Assembly: GCF_003056405.1 (NCBI RefSeq)
Contig: NZ_PYVZ01000009.1
Location: 91,966-155,965, forward strand
Length of the DNA stretch: 64,000 bases
Source of the DNA: Devosia indica
Lineage (GTDB): Bacteria > Pseudomonadota > Alphaproteobacteria > Rhizobiales > Devosiaceae
Reading direction: 5' to 3'
The notes beneath the pieces were generated by a model. The model worked only from the letters and a program-made list of their open reading frames with translations. It was not told the origin of the DNA and ran no database searches. The number at the start of each line of letters is the position of its first letter. The first letter of the stretch is position 1. Position numbers and translations under genes: made by a program. Shown here piece after piece: positions 18,782-28,470 of the stretch.

Positions 18782-19429
18782 TCACTTGCGCCCTTCGGCC
18801 AGAAGAATGGTCGCGGCAAAGGCCATGAAGACGGCGGCAAAGCTCCAGTTGAGCGCCTTGCCCACCCAGGCGTTTTCCTTGAGCGTGCGGGTCAGCCATT
18901 CGGCAAACAGCACGATGGCGACAACAATGGGCAGCGAGACGATGACGAATTCGACACCCAGAAAGATCAGCTTGCCGGCCGCATCAGGGTCTGCCGCCGA
19001 AACGAATTGGGGCAGGAAAGTCACGAAGAACAGCGCCACCTTGGGATTGGTCAGATTGATCCCCAGGCCCGTGAGGTAGGACTGGCGCCAGCTTGGCTGC
19101 TTGCCGCCCTGCTTGACCACCAGAATACCACCACCATCGCGAATGGCCTGAATGGCCAGCCAGACGAGGTAAAGCGCACCGACAATTTTCAGCATCCAGA
19201 AGGCAGCCGGCGCCGTCACGATCAAAACGGAAATGCCGAAAGCCACCAGCATGGTGTGCACGCCAATGCCGGTAATGGCGCCCAGCACCGTGGCATAGCC
19301 GTGGCTGCGGCCCCAGTTCATGGTGCGCGAGACAAACAGCGCCATATCGGGCCCGGGCGTGACGGCCAGCACGAAGGCGGCCAGGGCAAAGGCGAGGATG
19401 ACGGGCAGGTCGGGAATGAAAGCGGGCAT
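18782..19429 (-). CDS. LysE family amino acid exporter
   Basis: 215 aa with six hydrophobic segments. The TPGPDMALFVSR motif in the N-terminal half is typical of LysE/RhtB exporters, and GLGINLTNPKVALFF is the second conserved region. It probably exports amino acids or derivatives. It sits 60 bases downstream of an Lrp-type regulator gene and just ahead of rlmJ; the pairing with Lrp/AsnC is common for amino acid exporters and suggests local control. Confidence 0.93.
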   Translation of the reverse strand: MPAFIPDLPVILAFALAAFVLAVTPGPDMALFVSRTMNWGRSHGYATVLGAITGIGVHTMLVAFGISVLIVTAPAAFWMLKIVGALYLVWLAIQAIRDGGGILVVKQGGKQPSWRQSYLTGLGINLTNPKVALFFVTFLPQFVSAADPDAAGKLIFLGVEFVIVSLPIVVAIVLFAEWLTRTLKENAWVGKALNWSFAAVFMAFAATILLAEGRK

Positions 19430-19489
19430 GGCGGGCTCGGTCTGTTTTGGCCGGACAATCGCACTAAAGCGTGGCCGTGAACAGGGCGG

Positions 19490-19954
19490 CTAAACGGGCA
19501 ATTCGCGGCCGGCCTTGATGGTTTCCATTGGCACATCGGTCTTGACGGACTGGACCGATGGAATGCGCATCAGATGATCGGACTGGAACCGCCAATAGGC
19601 GTGGAGATCGGTGGTCACGATGCGCAGCAGCGCATCGCACTCCCCGGTGGTGAGATAGCATTCGACCACTTCGGGATAGTTGCGCACCGTCTCGGCAAAC
19701 AAATTTGTGGTCTCGGCATGCTGGGTCTTGAACCAGATGCGGGCAAAGACGGTCAGCCCCAGACCCAGTTTCGGTCCATTGAGCACCGCCACATACTGAT
19801 CGATGACGCCTTTTTCCTCGAGCAGCTTGACCCGCCTAAGGCAGGGCGAGGGCGACAGCCCCACCGCATTGGCCAGTTCGACATTGGACATGCGGCCATT
19901 GCGCTGCAATGCTCGCAAAATCCGGCGGTCGATGGCATCAAGCGTTTCTGGCAT
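19490..19954 (-). CDS. Lrp/AsnC family transcriptional regulator
   Basis: 154 aa. An N-terminal helix-turn-helix (MSNVELANAVGLSPSPCLRR) is joined to a C-terminal RAM ligand-binding domain with GECDALLRIVTTDL. It would respond to an amino acid and control the lysE-type exporter downstream. A palindrome TGGCAT-GAT-ATGCCA lies 25 bases upstream of its start. Confidence 0.94.
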   Translation of the reverse strand: MPETLDAIDRRILRALQRNGRMSNVELANAVGLSPSPCLRRVKLLEEKGVIDQYVAVLNGPKLGLGLTVFARIWFKTQHAETTNLFAETVRNYPEVVECYLTTGECDALLRIVTTDLHAYWRFQSDHLMRIPSVQSVKTDVPMETIKAGRELPV

Positions 19955-19979
19955 TTTCAGCCCTAGAGATATCCAATGT

Positions 19980-19994
19980 TGGCATGATATGCCA
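19980..19994. promoter_or_regulatory. Candidate Lrp operator upstream of lrp and argG
   Basis: TGGCAT and ATGCCA form a perfect 6-bp inverted repeat around GAT in the 127-base divergent region between the Lrp-type gene and argG. Position and symmetry suggest an autoregulatory Lrp-type site; no binding data. Confidence 0.4.
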
Positions 19995-20081
19995 CAAACT
20001 GCGCCAATGCTGCGATGATCGCAAGTTCATTGCGCGATTTCGAGCGTATCCTGTCACCATCAGATCCTTGGGGAACACATC

Positions 20082-21305
20082 ATGGCAAATGACATCAAGA
20101 AGGTCGTGCTGGCCTATTCGGGGGGCCTGGACACCTCCATCATTCTGAAATGGCTGCAGGAAACCTATAATTGCGAGGTGGTCACCTTCACCGCCGATCT
20201 GGGCCAGGGCGAGGAGCTGGAGCCGGCGCGCAAGAAGGCCGAGATGTTCGGCATCAAGGATATCCGCATAGAGGATCTGCGCGAGGAATTCGTCTCCGAC
20301 TTCGTGTTTCCCATGTTCCGCGCCAACGCGATGTATGAGGGGCTCTATCTGCTCGGCACCTCGATTGCCCGGCCGCTGATTTCCAAACGCCTCGTCGAGA
20401 TCGCCCAGGAAACTGGAGCCGACGCCATTTCCCATGGTGCTACCGGCAAGGGTAATGACCAGGTGCGGTTCGAATTGACCGCCAATGCGCTCGACCCATC
20501 CATCAAGGTCATCGCCCCGTGGCGCGAGTGGGACCTGCGCAGCCGCACCAAGCTGCTCGAATATGCCGAAGCCAACCAGATCCCCATTGCCAAGGACAAG
20601 CGCGGCGAAGCGCCCTTCTCGGTTGACGCGAACCTGCTGCACACGTCCTCTGAAGGCCGCGTGCTGGAAGATCCCGGCGTGGAAGCGCCCGAATATGTGT
20701 TCCAGCGTACGGTCGACCCCGAAAAGGCGCCCGACGCGCCCGAATATGTCAAGATCGGCTTTGAAAAAGGCGATGCGGTCTCGGTCAATGGCATCAAGCT
20801 GAGCCCCGCGAGCCTGCTCGAAAAGCTCAACGAACTGGGCGGCAAGCATGGCGTGGGGCGTCTTGACCTGGTTGAGAACCGCTTTGTCGGTATGAAGTCG
20901 CGCGGCATCTACGAGACCCCGGGCGGCACCGTGCTATGGCACGCCCATCGCGGCATTGAATCGATCACGCTCGATCGCGGCGCGGCCCATCTCAAGGACG
21001 AGATCATGCCCAAATATGCCGAGCTGATCTATAATGGCTTCTGGTTCTCGCCCGAGCGCGAAATGCTGCAGGCCCTGATTGACAAGAGCCAGGAATTTGT
21101 TTCCGGCGAAGTGACCATCAAGCTTTTCAAGGGCTCTGCCAATGTGGTGGCGCGGACCTCGCCCTATTCGCTTTATTCGGAAGACCTCGTGACCTTCGAG
21201 GAAGGCGCGGTGGCCTATGACCACAAGGATGCCGAAGGCTTCATTCGCCTCAACGGACTGCGCCTGAAGACCTGGGCCGCCCGCAACGCCAAGGCACGAG
21301 GCTAA
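20082..21305 (+). CDS. argG: Argininosuccinate synthase
   Basis: 407 aa, full length. Joins citrulline and aspartate with ATP in arginine synthesis. The P-loop AYSGGLDTS lies near the N-terminus, and [11 protein letters not shown] and the conserved ATP- and citrulline-binding residues follow. GGGG lies just upstream of the start. It is divergent from the Lrp-type regulator. A GC-rich inverted repeat without T-run follows the stop near 21313-21333. Confidence 0.98.
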   Translation: MANDIKKVVLAYSGGLDTSIILKWLQETYNCEVVTFTADLGQGEELEPARKKAEMFGIKDIRIEDLREEFVSDFVFPMFRANAMYEGLYLLGTSIARPLISKRLVEIAQETGADAISHGATGKGNDQVRFELTANALDPSIKVIAPWREWDLRSRTKLLEYAEANQIPIAKDKRGEAPFSVDANLLHTSSEGRVLEDPGVEAPEYVFQRTVDPEKAPDAPEYVKIGFEKGDAVSVNGIKLSPASLLEKLNELGGKHGVGRLDLVENRFVGMKSRGIYETPGGTVLWHAHRGIESITLDRGAAHLKDEIMPKYAELIYNGFWFSPEREMLQALIDKSQEFVSGEVTIKLFKGSANVVARTSPYSLYSEDLVTFEEGAVAYDHKDAEGFIRLNGLRLKTWAARNAKARG

Positions 21306-21354
21306 AGGCCACGGGGCGGGCTGCGGTCCGCCCCATCTCTAGCTGGAGACAGTC

Positions 21355-21927
21355 ATGCCTGGTCGCATCGTCATCCTCAACGGCGCCCCGCGATCCGGTA
21401 AATCCACCTTGGCGCGGGCCATTCAGGCCGATACCGAGGGACACTGGATCAATTGGGGCGTGGACGCCTTCAACGGCACACTCCCGCCGGCCCTGGTGCC
21501 CGGTATCGGCCTCCGCCCCGGCGGCGAGCGGCCCGATCTCGAAGCGGCGGTTCAGCGGCTCTACGCCAGTTACTTTGCCATGCTTGCGGCGCTGGCCGGT
21601 CAGGGCTTCGATGTGGTGGCCGATCTGGGCATGCATGCCGATTACGCGGCGCCCTTCGACCCATTCGTGGTGATGCAGCAATGTCTTGCCGGCCTGCCGG
21701 TCCTGCTGGTTGGCGTTGAATGCGATCTTGCCACCATTATGGCGCGGCGGCGGCTCGATACCGATGGCCGCCACGTTTCGGGCCCGGACGTGCCACCACC
21801 GCTCCATCGCTGGCAGGCGATGCATGAGGGGCGACACTATGATCTTCGCCTCGACATGGGGCATTTGACTGCGGCTGCGGGTGCGGCGCTGGTGGGTCAG
21901 GCGCTGATCGCGATGCCCGGTAGATGA
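21355..21927 (+). CDS. Chloramphenicol phosphotransferase-like protein (P-loop kinase)
   Basis: 190 aa. N-terminal IVILNGAPRSGKST with a Walker A motif, followed by INWGVDAFNGTLPP and a later VADLGMH, is the layout of the CPT family of small P-loop kinases. The substrate is unknown; family membership alone does not imply antibiotic resistance. GGAGA lies upstream of the ATG. Confidence 0.85.
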   Translation: MPGRIVILNGAPRSGKSTLARAIQADTEGHWINWGVDAFNGTLPPALVPGIGLRPGGERPDLEAAVQRLYASYFAMLAALAGQGFDVVADLGMHADYAAPFDPFVVMQQCLAGLPVLLVGVECDLATIMARRRLDTDGRHVSGPDVPPPLHRWQAMHEGRHYDLRLDMGHLTAAAGAALVGQALIAMPGR

Positions 21928-21993
21928 GCGTTCAAACAGTACCCGCCAGTTCGGCAATTTTCATTCGAGCATGCCTATTTAATCCCCCGTTAA

Positions 21994-22024
21994 GCGACGC
22001 TGATTAGTTTTTCGCCAGCGTCGC
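21994..22024. promoter_or_regulatory. Long hairpin in the leader of the GGDEF-EAL gene
   Basis: GCGACGCTG (21994-22002) and CAGCGTCGC (22016-22024) form a perfect 9-bp stem ending 27 bases before the start codon at 22052, followed at once by GGGGGG. The position suggests an effect on transcription or translation of the c-di-GMP gene; it could also be an inverted operator. Confidence 0.4.
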
Positions 22025-22051
22025 GGATTGGCTTTTGGACTGGGGGGTTCG

Positions 22052-24178
22052 ATGCGCTCGGATGACGCCGACAACATAGGGGATGTGGCTGAGACACTGC
22101 TGCTCGATGCAGCACTGGAAAGCATTCCTTATGGCTTTTGTGTGTGGTCGCCGCAGTTCCGCCTCGTCATGTGGAACAAGCACTATCGCGACTTTTACGG
22201 CTTCTCCAAGGATGCCATTCACCGCGGCATGACACTTGAAGACGTGGTGCATCTCTCCGCGCGCCTGGGCAATCACCCCGGCCAGGCTCCCGAGGCGTTC
22301 TACGAACATTATACCAGTGAATTGCTGGCCAATCGCAGCGGCGCCCGCCACAAGGCACAGGAAATGGTGCATGGCGGCCGCATCATCGAAACCGCCCACG
22401 TCTATTCGGAAAAGCTGGGCTGGGTTGTGACCCATGAAGACATCACGGACGAAATTGCCCGCTCCGAAAGCCAGCAGAAGCGCAAGCTGGAACTGGAGCG
22501 GCAGAACATCCGTCTCGATGCAGCGGTCAACAATATCTCGATTGGCCTGTGCATGATGGATGCGCGCGGGCGGCTGGTGATCTGCAACGAGCCCTATGCG
22601 CGCATCTACAATCTGCCGATCCAGTTGCTGAAGCCCGGCAGCCAGCTTGAGGATATCCTTGCGCATTTGTTTGACGAGGGCATGTCCACCGGCGGCACCA
22701 AGGAAGACTATGTCGCCTGGCGCCGCGACGTGATCGCCCGGCGCGAATACGGCAAGAATATTCATGAACTCAATGGCCGCACCATTCTGATGCAGCACCA
22801 TCCGATGAAGGATGGCGGCTGGGTGTCCACCCATGAGGACATTACCGAGCAGCGCCAGGCCGAAGCCCGCATCCAGCATCTGGCGCGGCATGACGCCCTG
22901 ACCGACCTGCCCAACCGCATCGAGTTTCTCGAACAGATGGCGCGGGTGGAAGCCGGGCTTAATCGCGGCGAAAAGGCGGCCGTGCTCTATATCGACCTCG
23001 ATCACTTCAAGGCGGTCAACGACACGCTGGGCCATGCGGTGGGCGACGAGGTGATCAAGCAGGCGGCTGTGCGCCTCTGGGGCACGACGCGGGAAACCGA
23101 CCTGCTTGCGCGGCTGGGTGGCGATGAATTCGCCCTGCTGCTTCGACCTATCGAGGGCAGCGACCTGGCGGCAAAGGTCGCCGACCGGATCGTCAAGGCC
23201 ATGCGCGCCCCGATGAATATCGGCGGCCAGCAGATCGAGATCGGCGCCTCGGTGGGCATTGCCGTGGGGCCGGGCGATGGCACCAGCACCGATCAACTGG
23301 TCAAGAACGCCGATCTGGCGCTCTACAAGGCCAAGTCCGAAGGGCGCTCGACCTATCATTTCTTTGAAACCGGTATGGATGCCGAGCTTCAGCAGCGCCG
23401 GTCCATCGAGGCTGGCCTGCGCATGGCCATGCAGCGCGAAGAATTGCGCCTGATGTTCCAGCCGCTCCTGGGGCTGGCAGAAAACCGTGTCACCTGTGTT
23501 GAGGCGCTGCTGCGCTGGGACCACGACGATCGCACCATTTCGCCGGTGGAATTCGTCCCCGTGGCGGAGGAAACCGGCCTCATCGTGCCGATTGGGGAAT
23601 GGGTGCTGCACGAGGCCTGCAAGGCGGCGGCCACCTGGCCGGGCGACGTGCGGGTGGCGGTCAATCTCTCGCCGGTGCAGTTCCGCCACAAGGACCTGGT
23701 CGGACAGGTCAAGTCAGCTCTCGAGGCCGCCGATCTTGAACCCACCCGGCTGGAACTCGAGATCACCGAGAGCCTGCTGCTGACCGAGAATGAAAGCACC
23801 ATTGTCGCCCTGCATGCGCTGCGCGGCATGGGCGTGCGCATCTCAATGGATGACTTCGGCACCGGCTATTCCTCGCTCAGCTATCTGCGCAGCTTCCCCT
23901 TCGACAAGATCAAGATCGACCGCAGCTTCATGGCCGATCTGACCACCCGCGCCGACAGCCAGGCCATTATCAAGGCGGTTATCGGGTTGGGACAATCGCT
24001 GGGCATGTCGACCACTGCCGAAGGGGTGGAGACCGAGGAGCAATTGGCCATGGTCCGCGAGCATGGCGCCTCGGAGGTGCAGGGCTTCCTGTTCTCCCCA
24101 CCCCTGCAGCCGGCGGCCCTGGCCAATCTGCTGCATTCAGAAGCCGCCAAGACACTGGCCAGCCGCAAGGCCTCGTAG
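22052..24178 (+). CDS. PAS-PAS-GGDEF-EAL c-di-GMP signalling protein
   Basis: 708 aa, soluble. Two PAS-like domains (about 25-140 and 155-270) are followed by a GGDEF domain with an intact GGDEF at 356-360 and an EAL domain with EAL at 484-486. RETD, five residues before GGDEF, matches the allosteric I-site. Both diguanylate cyclase and phosphodiesterase residues look intact, so it could be bifunctional. The start at 22052 has GGGGGG upstream. A sigma-like factor gene lies 43 bases downstream. Confidence 0.95.
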   Translation: MRSDDADNIGDVAETLLLDAALESIPYGFCVWSPQFRLVMWNKHYRDFYGFSKDAIHRGMTLEDVVHLSARLGNHPGQAPEAFYEHYTSELLANRSGARHKAQEMVHGGRIIETAHVYSEKLGWVVTHEDITDEIARSESQQKRKLELERQNIRLDAAVNNISIGLCMMDARGRLVICNEPYARIYNLPIQLLKPGSQLEDILAHLFDEGMSTGGTKEDYVAWRRDVIARREYGKNIHELNGRTILMQHHPMKDGGWVSTHEDITEQRQAEARIQHLARHDALTDLPNRIEFLEQMARVEAGLNRGEKAAVLYIDLDHFKAVNDTLGHAVGDEVIKQAAVRLWGTTRETDLLARLGGDEFALLLRPIEGSDLAAKVADRIVKAMRAPMNIGGQQIEIGASVGIAVGPGDGTSTDQLVKNADLALYKAKSEGRSTYHFFETGMDAELQQRRSIEAGLRMAMQREELRLMFQPLLGLAENRVTCVEALLRWDHDDRTISPVEFVPVAEETGLIVPIGEWVLHEACKAAATWPGDVRVAVNLSPVQFRHKDLVGQVKSALEAADLEPTRLELEITESLLLTENESTIVALHALRGMGVRISMDDFGTGYSSLSYLRSFPFDKIKIDRSFMADLTTRADSQAIIKAVIGLGQSLGMSTTAEGVETEEQLAMVREHGASEVQGFLFSPPLQPAALANLLHSEAAKTLASRKAS

Positions 24179-24221
24179 ACCACGCTTGTCGCAGCCGGGG
24201 CCGGCTGGCACTCTCCGCAGC

Positions 24222-24818
24222 ATGCCAATGCAGAATTTTTCCAAGCTGATCGCCATTGCCCGTCGGGAAGCCGGCGCGGTGCTGGCCGAGGATGTGGTGC
24301 AGGATGCCTTGCTCGTGGCTATTGAGCAGGGCCGGGCCGATCTCGACGATCAGGCCAATCTGCGCTGGCTGAGCGGGGTTGTGCGCAACAAGGCCCGCAT
24401 GAGCGCGCGGACGGCGCGGCGGCAGCGCCACCGCGATGGACTGTGGCAGGCCGGACGCAGCGAAGCCGCCACCGAAGAGGGGGCGCCCGCCGAAGTGCTG
24501 GCTGGCTTGCCCAAGGCGCTCCGGGTCATCGCTGCTTTGGTGCTGACCGGGCACAACCGGCGCGAGATCGCCTATTTGCTCAACCTGCCAGACACCGCGC
24601 TGCGGCAGCGGATCAGCGCGCTCAAGCGCCATCTGGTGGCCAGGGGGCTGGCCGCCCCGCACGAATTGAGCGGGCTGCATCTGGACCTGGCCTATGGGCG
24701 CATTCGGGATGTGCTGCTGCCGGCACTGCTCCGTCATGGCGGCAGTTTCGCCAGCCACGACCCGGACGGACATTTATTTGTGGTGCGCCGCTCACAAAAC
24801 GGCGCGCCGCGGCAATAG
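24222..24818 (+). CDS. Sigma-70 family (ECF-like) RNA polymerase sigma factor
   Basis: 198 aa. Region 2 is seen in AEDVVQDALLVAIEQ and the following WLSGVVRNKARMSARTARR; region 4 in LPKALRVIAALVLTGHNRREIAYLLNLPDTALRQRISALKRHL, described here by its helix-turn-helix LPDTALRQRISALK. About 50 residues follow region 4, more than usual. No anti-sigma gene is adjacent. It may serve the two VOC genes downstream, but the -35/-10 recognition is unknown. Start choice is ambiguous between 24222 and 24228. Confidence 0.75.
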   Translation: MPMQNFSKLIAIARREAGAVLAEDVVQDALLVAIEQGRADLDDQANLRWLSGVVRNKARMSARTARRQRHRDGLWQAGRSEAATEEGAPAEVLAGLPKALRVIAALVLTGHNRREIAYLLNLPDTALRQRISALKRHLVARGLAAPHELSGLHLDLAYGRIRDVLLPALLRHGGSFASHDPDGHLFVVRRSQNGAPRQ

Positions 24819-24865
24819 GCAGGTAACGGCAGCACAAATGCGGCCGCAAACCAGAGGATGCCAAT

Positions 24866-25261
24866 ATGCTGTTCAAACCATCCGAGGCCTGCCTCGTCTA
24901 CCACGCCAGCGATCTTGAGCGCAGCGCCCGCTTCTATGCGGATGTACTGGGCATCGCTTTCGAGCGACGCGACGCGGGCGCAGGCCCCTTCCTGTTTGCC
25001 CGGCTCAGCGCCGATTTCAGCATCAGTGTCATGCCAGGCCAGCCACAACCGGGCAGCAGCCCGCTCGTGACCTTCACCCTGGCAGAGGGCGGCATCGCCG
25101 ATGTCGTGGCCGCCCTGGCCGATTACGGCGCCACCATTGTTTCGCCGGTCGGCGATGCACCCGATGGCAAGGGGGCGGCCTTTCTCGATCCGGACGGGCA
25201 TCCGATGGGTCTTTACCAACCACTCGACAAGCCGCTTACGCGCAAGGAGACAGCGCAATGA
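24866..25261 (+). CDS. VOC family protein (glyoxalase/bleomycin resistance-like)
   Basis: 131 aa. Paired beta-alpha-beta-beta-beta units of the vicinal oxygen chelate fold, with SDLERSARFYADVLG near the N-terminus and FLDPDGHPMGLYQP near the end. The substrate is unknown. It overlaps the next VOC gene by 4 bases (ATGA), so the two are translated together and may form a heterodimer or act on related substrates. Confidence 0.88.
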   Translation: MLFKPSEACLVYHASDLERSARFYADVLGIAFERRDAGAGPFLFARLSADFSISVMPGQPQPGSSPLVTFTLAEGGIADVVAALADYGATIVSPVGDAPDGKGAAFLDPDGHPMGLYQPLDKPLTRKETAQ

Positions 25262-25641
25262 AACTGAAGCCGAAAAATGTCAGCATCGTCTTTTATGTCA
25301 GCGACATTGTCCGCACCGAGACCTTCTACAACCAGACGCTTGGCTTGCAGCTCAAGCGGCAGGAGGGCGCCGAGCCGTTTTGGCTGCAGGCGCAGATTGA
25401 GAACGGGCCGGGCCTGATCTTCTTCCAGATGGAGGGCAAGCGTGGCGACACCCCCGCCATCGTCTTTGATCTCGATGAAGGCGGTATCGATGATGTCGTC
25501 GCCGAACTGGCCCGGCAGGGTGTCAATATCGTCACCCCGGTTTCCGAGGCGCCGGGCGGCTGGAGCGCCGACTTTCTGGACCCCGATGGCTTTGGCCTTG
25601 GGCTCTGGCAAGCGGAGGACCTGCCGCGATCGCTGAACTAA
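25258..25641 (+). CDS. VOC family protein (second of the pair)
   Basis: 127 aa. VOC fold with FYVSDIVRTETFYNQTLG and FLDPDGFGLGLWQ. It shares the layout of the upstream VOC protein but little identity outside the fold motifs. The ATG overlaps the previous stop by 4 bases. Function beyond the fold is unknown. Confidence 0.88.
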   Translation: MKLKPKNVSIVFYVSDIVRTETFYNQTLGLQLKRQEGAEPFWLQAQIENGPGLIFFQMEGKRGDTPAIVFDLDEGGIDDVVAELARQGVNIVTPVSEAPGGWSADFLDPDGFGLGLWQAEDLPRSLN

Positions 25642-25908
25642 ACCGGGCCGGCTGACCCTGCCTTCACCTCTCTCCTCTGGGGCGGGGTGGGGGCAAAACA
25701 GCGCGTCTGGTCGTTGACGCGCAACCCCGCCCTGCATCTCCTGCGCTTGTGGAGAACACCGTTCTCCTGTAAGGCAGCGCCGAATGCGCCCAAACCGGGT
25801 TCCCTCCGGGCCGGGTGCCGTGTTTATTCCTGCATGGTTCAGCCGTTTGTTGCCGCCCCTTTCGCGGCCCAAGGTATTGGGATCATGCCAAAGAGGCCTG
25901 ACCCACAT

Positions 25909-27723
25909 ATGTCCCTGCGCAATATCGCCATCATCGCTCACGTTGACCATGGCAAGACCACGCTGATCGACGTGCTGCTCAAGCAGTCCGGCTCGTTCCG
26001 CGAAAACGAACGCGTCGAAGAACGCGCCATGGACAGCAATGATATCGAGCGCGAGCGCGGCATCACCATTCTGGCCAAAGTCACCTCGCTGACCTGGAAA
26101 GACACCCGCATCAATATTGTGGACACCCCCGGCCACGCCGATTTCGGCGGTGAGGTGGAACGTATTTTGTCCATGGTGGATGGCGTGGTGATCTTGGTGG
26201 ACGCTGCCGAGGGCCCCATGCCGCAGACCAAGTTCGTGCTCGGCAAGGCCCTGGCCCAGGGTCTCCGCCCGATCGTTGCGATCAACAAGATCGACAAGTC
26301 CGATGAGCGGCACCTCGAAGTGCTCGAAGAAATCTTCGACCTGTTCATCGCACTCGACGCCACGCCCGAGCAGCTCGATTTCCCCGTGCTCTATGGTTCG
26401 GCCAAGCAGGGCTGGATGGCCGAGGATCCTGCCGGCCCCAAGGAAACCCTGGCGCCGCTCCTCGACAAGGTCGTCGAGCATGTGCCCGAGCCGCAGGTGG
26501 AGGAAGGTGCCTTCCGCATGCTGGTGACCACCATTGAGCGCAACCCGTTCCTGGGCCGCATCCTGACCGGCCGCATCACCTCGGGCTCGGTCAAGGCCAA
26601 TGACCCGATCCACACCCTCAATCGCGAGGGCAAGGAAGTCGAAAAAGGCCGCGTCTCCAAGGTTCTGGCGTTCCGTGGCCTTGAGCGCACCCCGGTGGAT
26701 GTCGGCGAAGCCGGCGACATCGTCGCCATTGCAGGCCTGGTCACCTCGACCGTGGCCGACACGCTGTGCGCCACCTCGGTGACCACGCCGATCGCTGCCA
26801 AGCCGATCGATCCCCCGACGCTGTCGGTGACCTTCCGCATCAATGACGGCCCGCTGGCCGGTCGCGAAGGCGACAAGGTGCAGTCCCGCGTGATCCGCGA
26901 GCGCCTGATGCGCGAGGCTGAAGGCAATGTCGCCATCAAGGTGACCCCGGGTGACGACAATGACAGTTATGACGTTGCCGGCCGCGGCGAACTCCAGCTC
27001 GCCGTCCTGATCGAAAACATGCGCCGCGAAGGCTTCGAGCTCACCATTGGTCGCCCCAAGGTGCTGTTCAAGGAAGAAAATGGCCAGCGCATGGAGCCGG
27101 TCGAGGAAGTCATCATCGACGTCGATGACGAGTTCACCGGCGCCGTCGTCCAGAAGCTTACCGAGCGCAAGGGCGAATTGACCGATATGCGCCCCTCGGG
27201 CGTTGGCCGCACCCGCATCCAGCTTTTGGTTCCCACCCGCTCGCTGATCGGCTACCAGCCCGAACTGCTCTCGGACACCCGCGGCACCGCCATCTTCAAC
27301 CGCCTGTTCCACTCCTTCGTGCCCTTCAAGGGCGACCTGCCGGGCCGCCGCACCGGTGTGCTGATTTCCAACGGCACCGGCCAGTCGGTCGCCTATGCGC
27401 TGTGGAACCTGGAAGACCGCGGCTCGATGCTGATCGACGCCGGCGTCGACATCTATGAAGGCATGATCATTGGCGAGCATAACCGCGAGAACGATCTCGA
27501 GGTCAACGCGCTCAAGGGCAAGCAGCTCACCAATATCCGTACCCAGTCCAAGGACGAGGCGGTGCGCCTGACCACGCCCAAGAAGCTGACGCTGGAACAG
27601 AGCCTGGGCTATATTGCCGAAGACGAATATGTCGAGGTGACGCCCAAGTCGATCCGCCTGCGCAAGATCTGGCTCGACCCCAATGATCGCAAGCGCATGA
27701 GCCGGGCCGCCAAGTCAGCCTGA
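25909..27723 (+). CDS. typA: Translational GTPase TypA/BipA
   Basis: 604 aa ribosome-associated GTPase. Motifs in order: G1 [25 protein letters not shown] (G3), NKID (G4), and the EF-G-like domains with a C-terminal BipA-specific part containing FTGAVVQKL and [10 protein letters not shown]. The start [15 protein letters not shown] at 25909 is the family start; a longer in-frame extension exists but begins far upstream. GAGG lies at an unusually long distance. It functions in ribosome assembly and stress adaptation in well studied relatives. Confidence 0.97.
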   Translation: MSLRNIAIIAHVDHGKTTLIDVLLKQSGSFRENERVEERAMDSNDIERERGITILAKVTSLTWKDTRINIVDTPGHADFGGEVERILSMVDGVVILVDAAEGPMPQTKFVLGKALAQGLRPIVAINKIDKSDERHLEVLEEIFDLFIALDATPEQLDFPVLYGSAKQGWMAEDPAGPKETLAPLLDKVVEHVPEPQVEEGAFRMLVTTIERNPFLGRILTGRITSGSVKANDPIHTLNREGKEVEKGRVSKVLAFRGLERTPVDVGEAGDIVAIAGLVTSTVADTLCATSVTTPIAAKPIDPPTLSVTFRINDGPLAGREGDKVQSRVIRERLMREAEGNVAIKVTPGDDNDSYDVAGRGELQLAVLIENMRREGFELTIGRPKVLFKEENGQRMEPVEEVIIDVDDEFTGAVVQKLTERKGELTDMRPSGVGRTRIQLLVPTRSLIGYQPELLSDTRGTAIFNRLFHSFVPFKGDLPGRRTGVLISNGTGQSVAYALWNLEDRGSMLIDAGVDIYEGMIIGEHNRENDLEVNALKGKQLTNIRTQSKDEAVRLTTPKKLTLEQSLGYIAEDEYVEVTPKSIRLRKIWLDPNDRKRMSRAAKSA

Positions 27724-27741
27724 TTTCCACACACACTCGGC

Positions 27742-27840
27742 TGTCATCCCGGCGAAAGCCGGGATCCATCCTGAGATAACGCCACGTTCAGGATGGGTGT
27801 GTAGACCTCAAGATGGGCCCCGGCTGTCGCCGGGGTGACA
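27742..27840. repeat. Intergenic palindromic repeat (two inverted 33-base arms)
   Basis: A 33-base arm starting TGTCATCCCGGC at 27742 and an inverted arm ending at 27840 match at 28 of 33 positions. Each arm is itself a hairpin (CCCGGC/GCCGGG) and two of the differences keep base pairing. Between them ATCCTGA and TTCAGGAT pair too. This looks like the dispersed alphaproteobacterial intergenic palindrome family and lies between typA and dedA. Confidence 0.75.
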
Positions 27841-27861
27841 TCGAGCACCTAGCGGGGAAGC

Positions 27862-28470
27862 ATGACTGACTGGATCATCCAGACCATTACCGAACTCGGT
27901 TATGTCGGGATTTTCCTGGTCATGCTGGCCGAATCGATCTTTCCGCCCATTCCGTCCGAACTCATCATCCCCTTTGCCGGTTTTGCGGCGGCCAGCGGCC
28001 AGCTCAACCTGTTCGGCGTGTTGGCGACCGCGACCTTCGGGGCCGTGGTGGGCATGCTGCCCTGGTATTTTGCCGGGCGGCTGTTCGGTCTTGACCGCGT
28101 CAAATGGCTGGCCGACCGCTATGGCCGGCTCCTGACCATGAATGCCGAGGAAATCGACACCGCCGTGGGTTTCTTCCGCCGCTTCGGGCCGATCATCGTG
28201 CTGTTCGGCCGCCTGATGCCGATCATCCGCACGCTGATCTCGATCCCGGCGGGCCTTGCCGCCATGCCGCTGCCGCTGTTCCTCCTGGCCTCTACCACGG
28301 GCGCATTGATCTGGAACACCTTTCTTACGCTGGCAGGCTATATCCTGCACGAGCACTACGAAATGATCGAAGTGGTGCTCGACCCGCTGAGCTATCTGGT
28401 GCTGGCCGCCGTGGTGCTGATCTATCTCTTCCGGGTCGTCACCTGGAAGCCGGCCAGGCCCGCCGAATAA
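27862..28470 (+). CDS. DedA family membrane protein
   Basis: 202 aa. Several hydrophobic helices with the DedA motifs ESIFPPIPSELI and GRLMPIIRTLISIPAG. DedA proteins act in membrane homeostasis and are thought to flip phospholipids or carry undecaprenyl phosphate in some species. Start ATG at 27862 has GGGGAAGC upstream. Confidence 0.93.
   Translation: MTDWIIQTITELGYVGIFLVMLAESIFPPIPSELIIPFAGFAAASGQLNLFGVLATATFGAVVGMLPWYFAGRLFGLDRVKWLADRYGRLLTMNAEEIDTAVGFFRRFGPIIVLFGRLMPIIRTLISIPAGLAAMPLPLFLLASTTGALIWNTFLTLAGYILHEHYEMIEVVLDPLSYLVLAAVVLIYLFRVVTWKPARPAE

Noticed and set aside
21355..21927. Chloramphenicol resistance gene
   Set aside because: CPT-family P-loop kinases are common housekeeping-like genes; nothing links this one to resistance.
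25213..27480. A 755-codon minus-strand frame opposite typA
   Set aside because: Antisense to typA, which shows all GTPase motifs and normal length.
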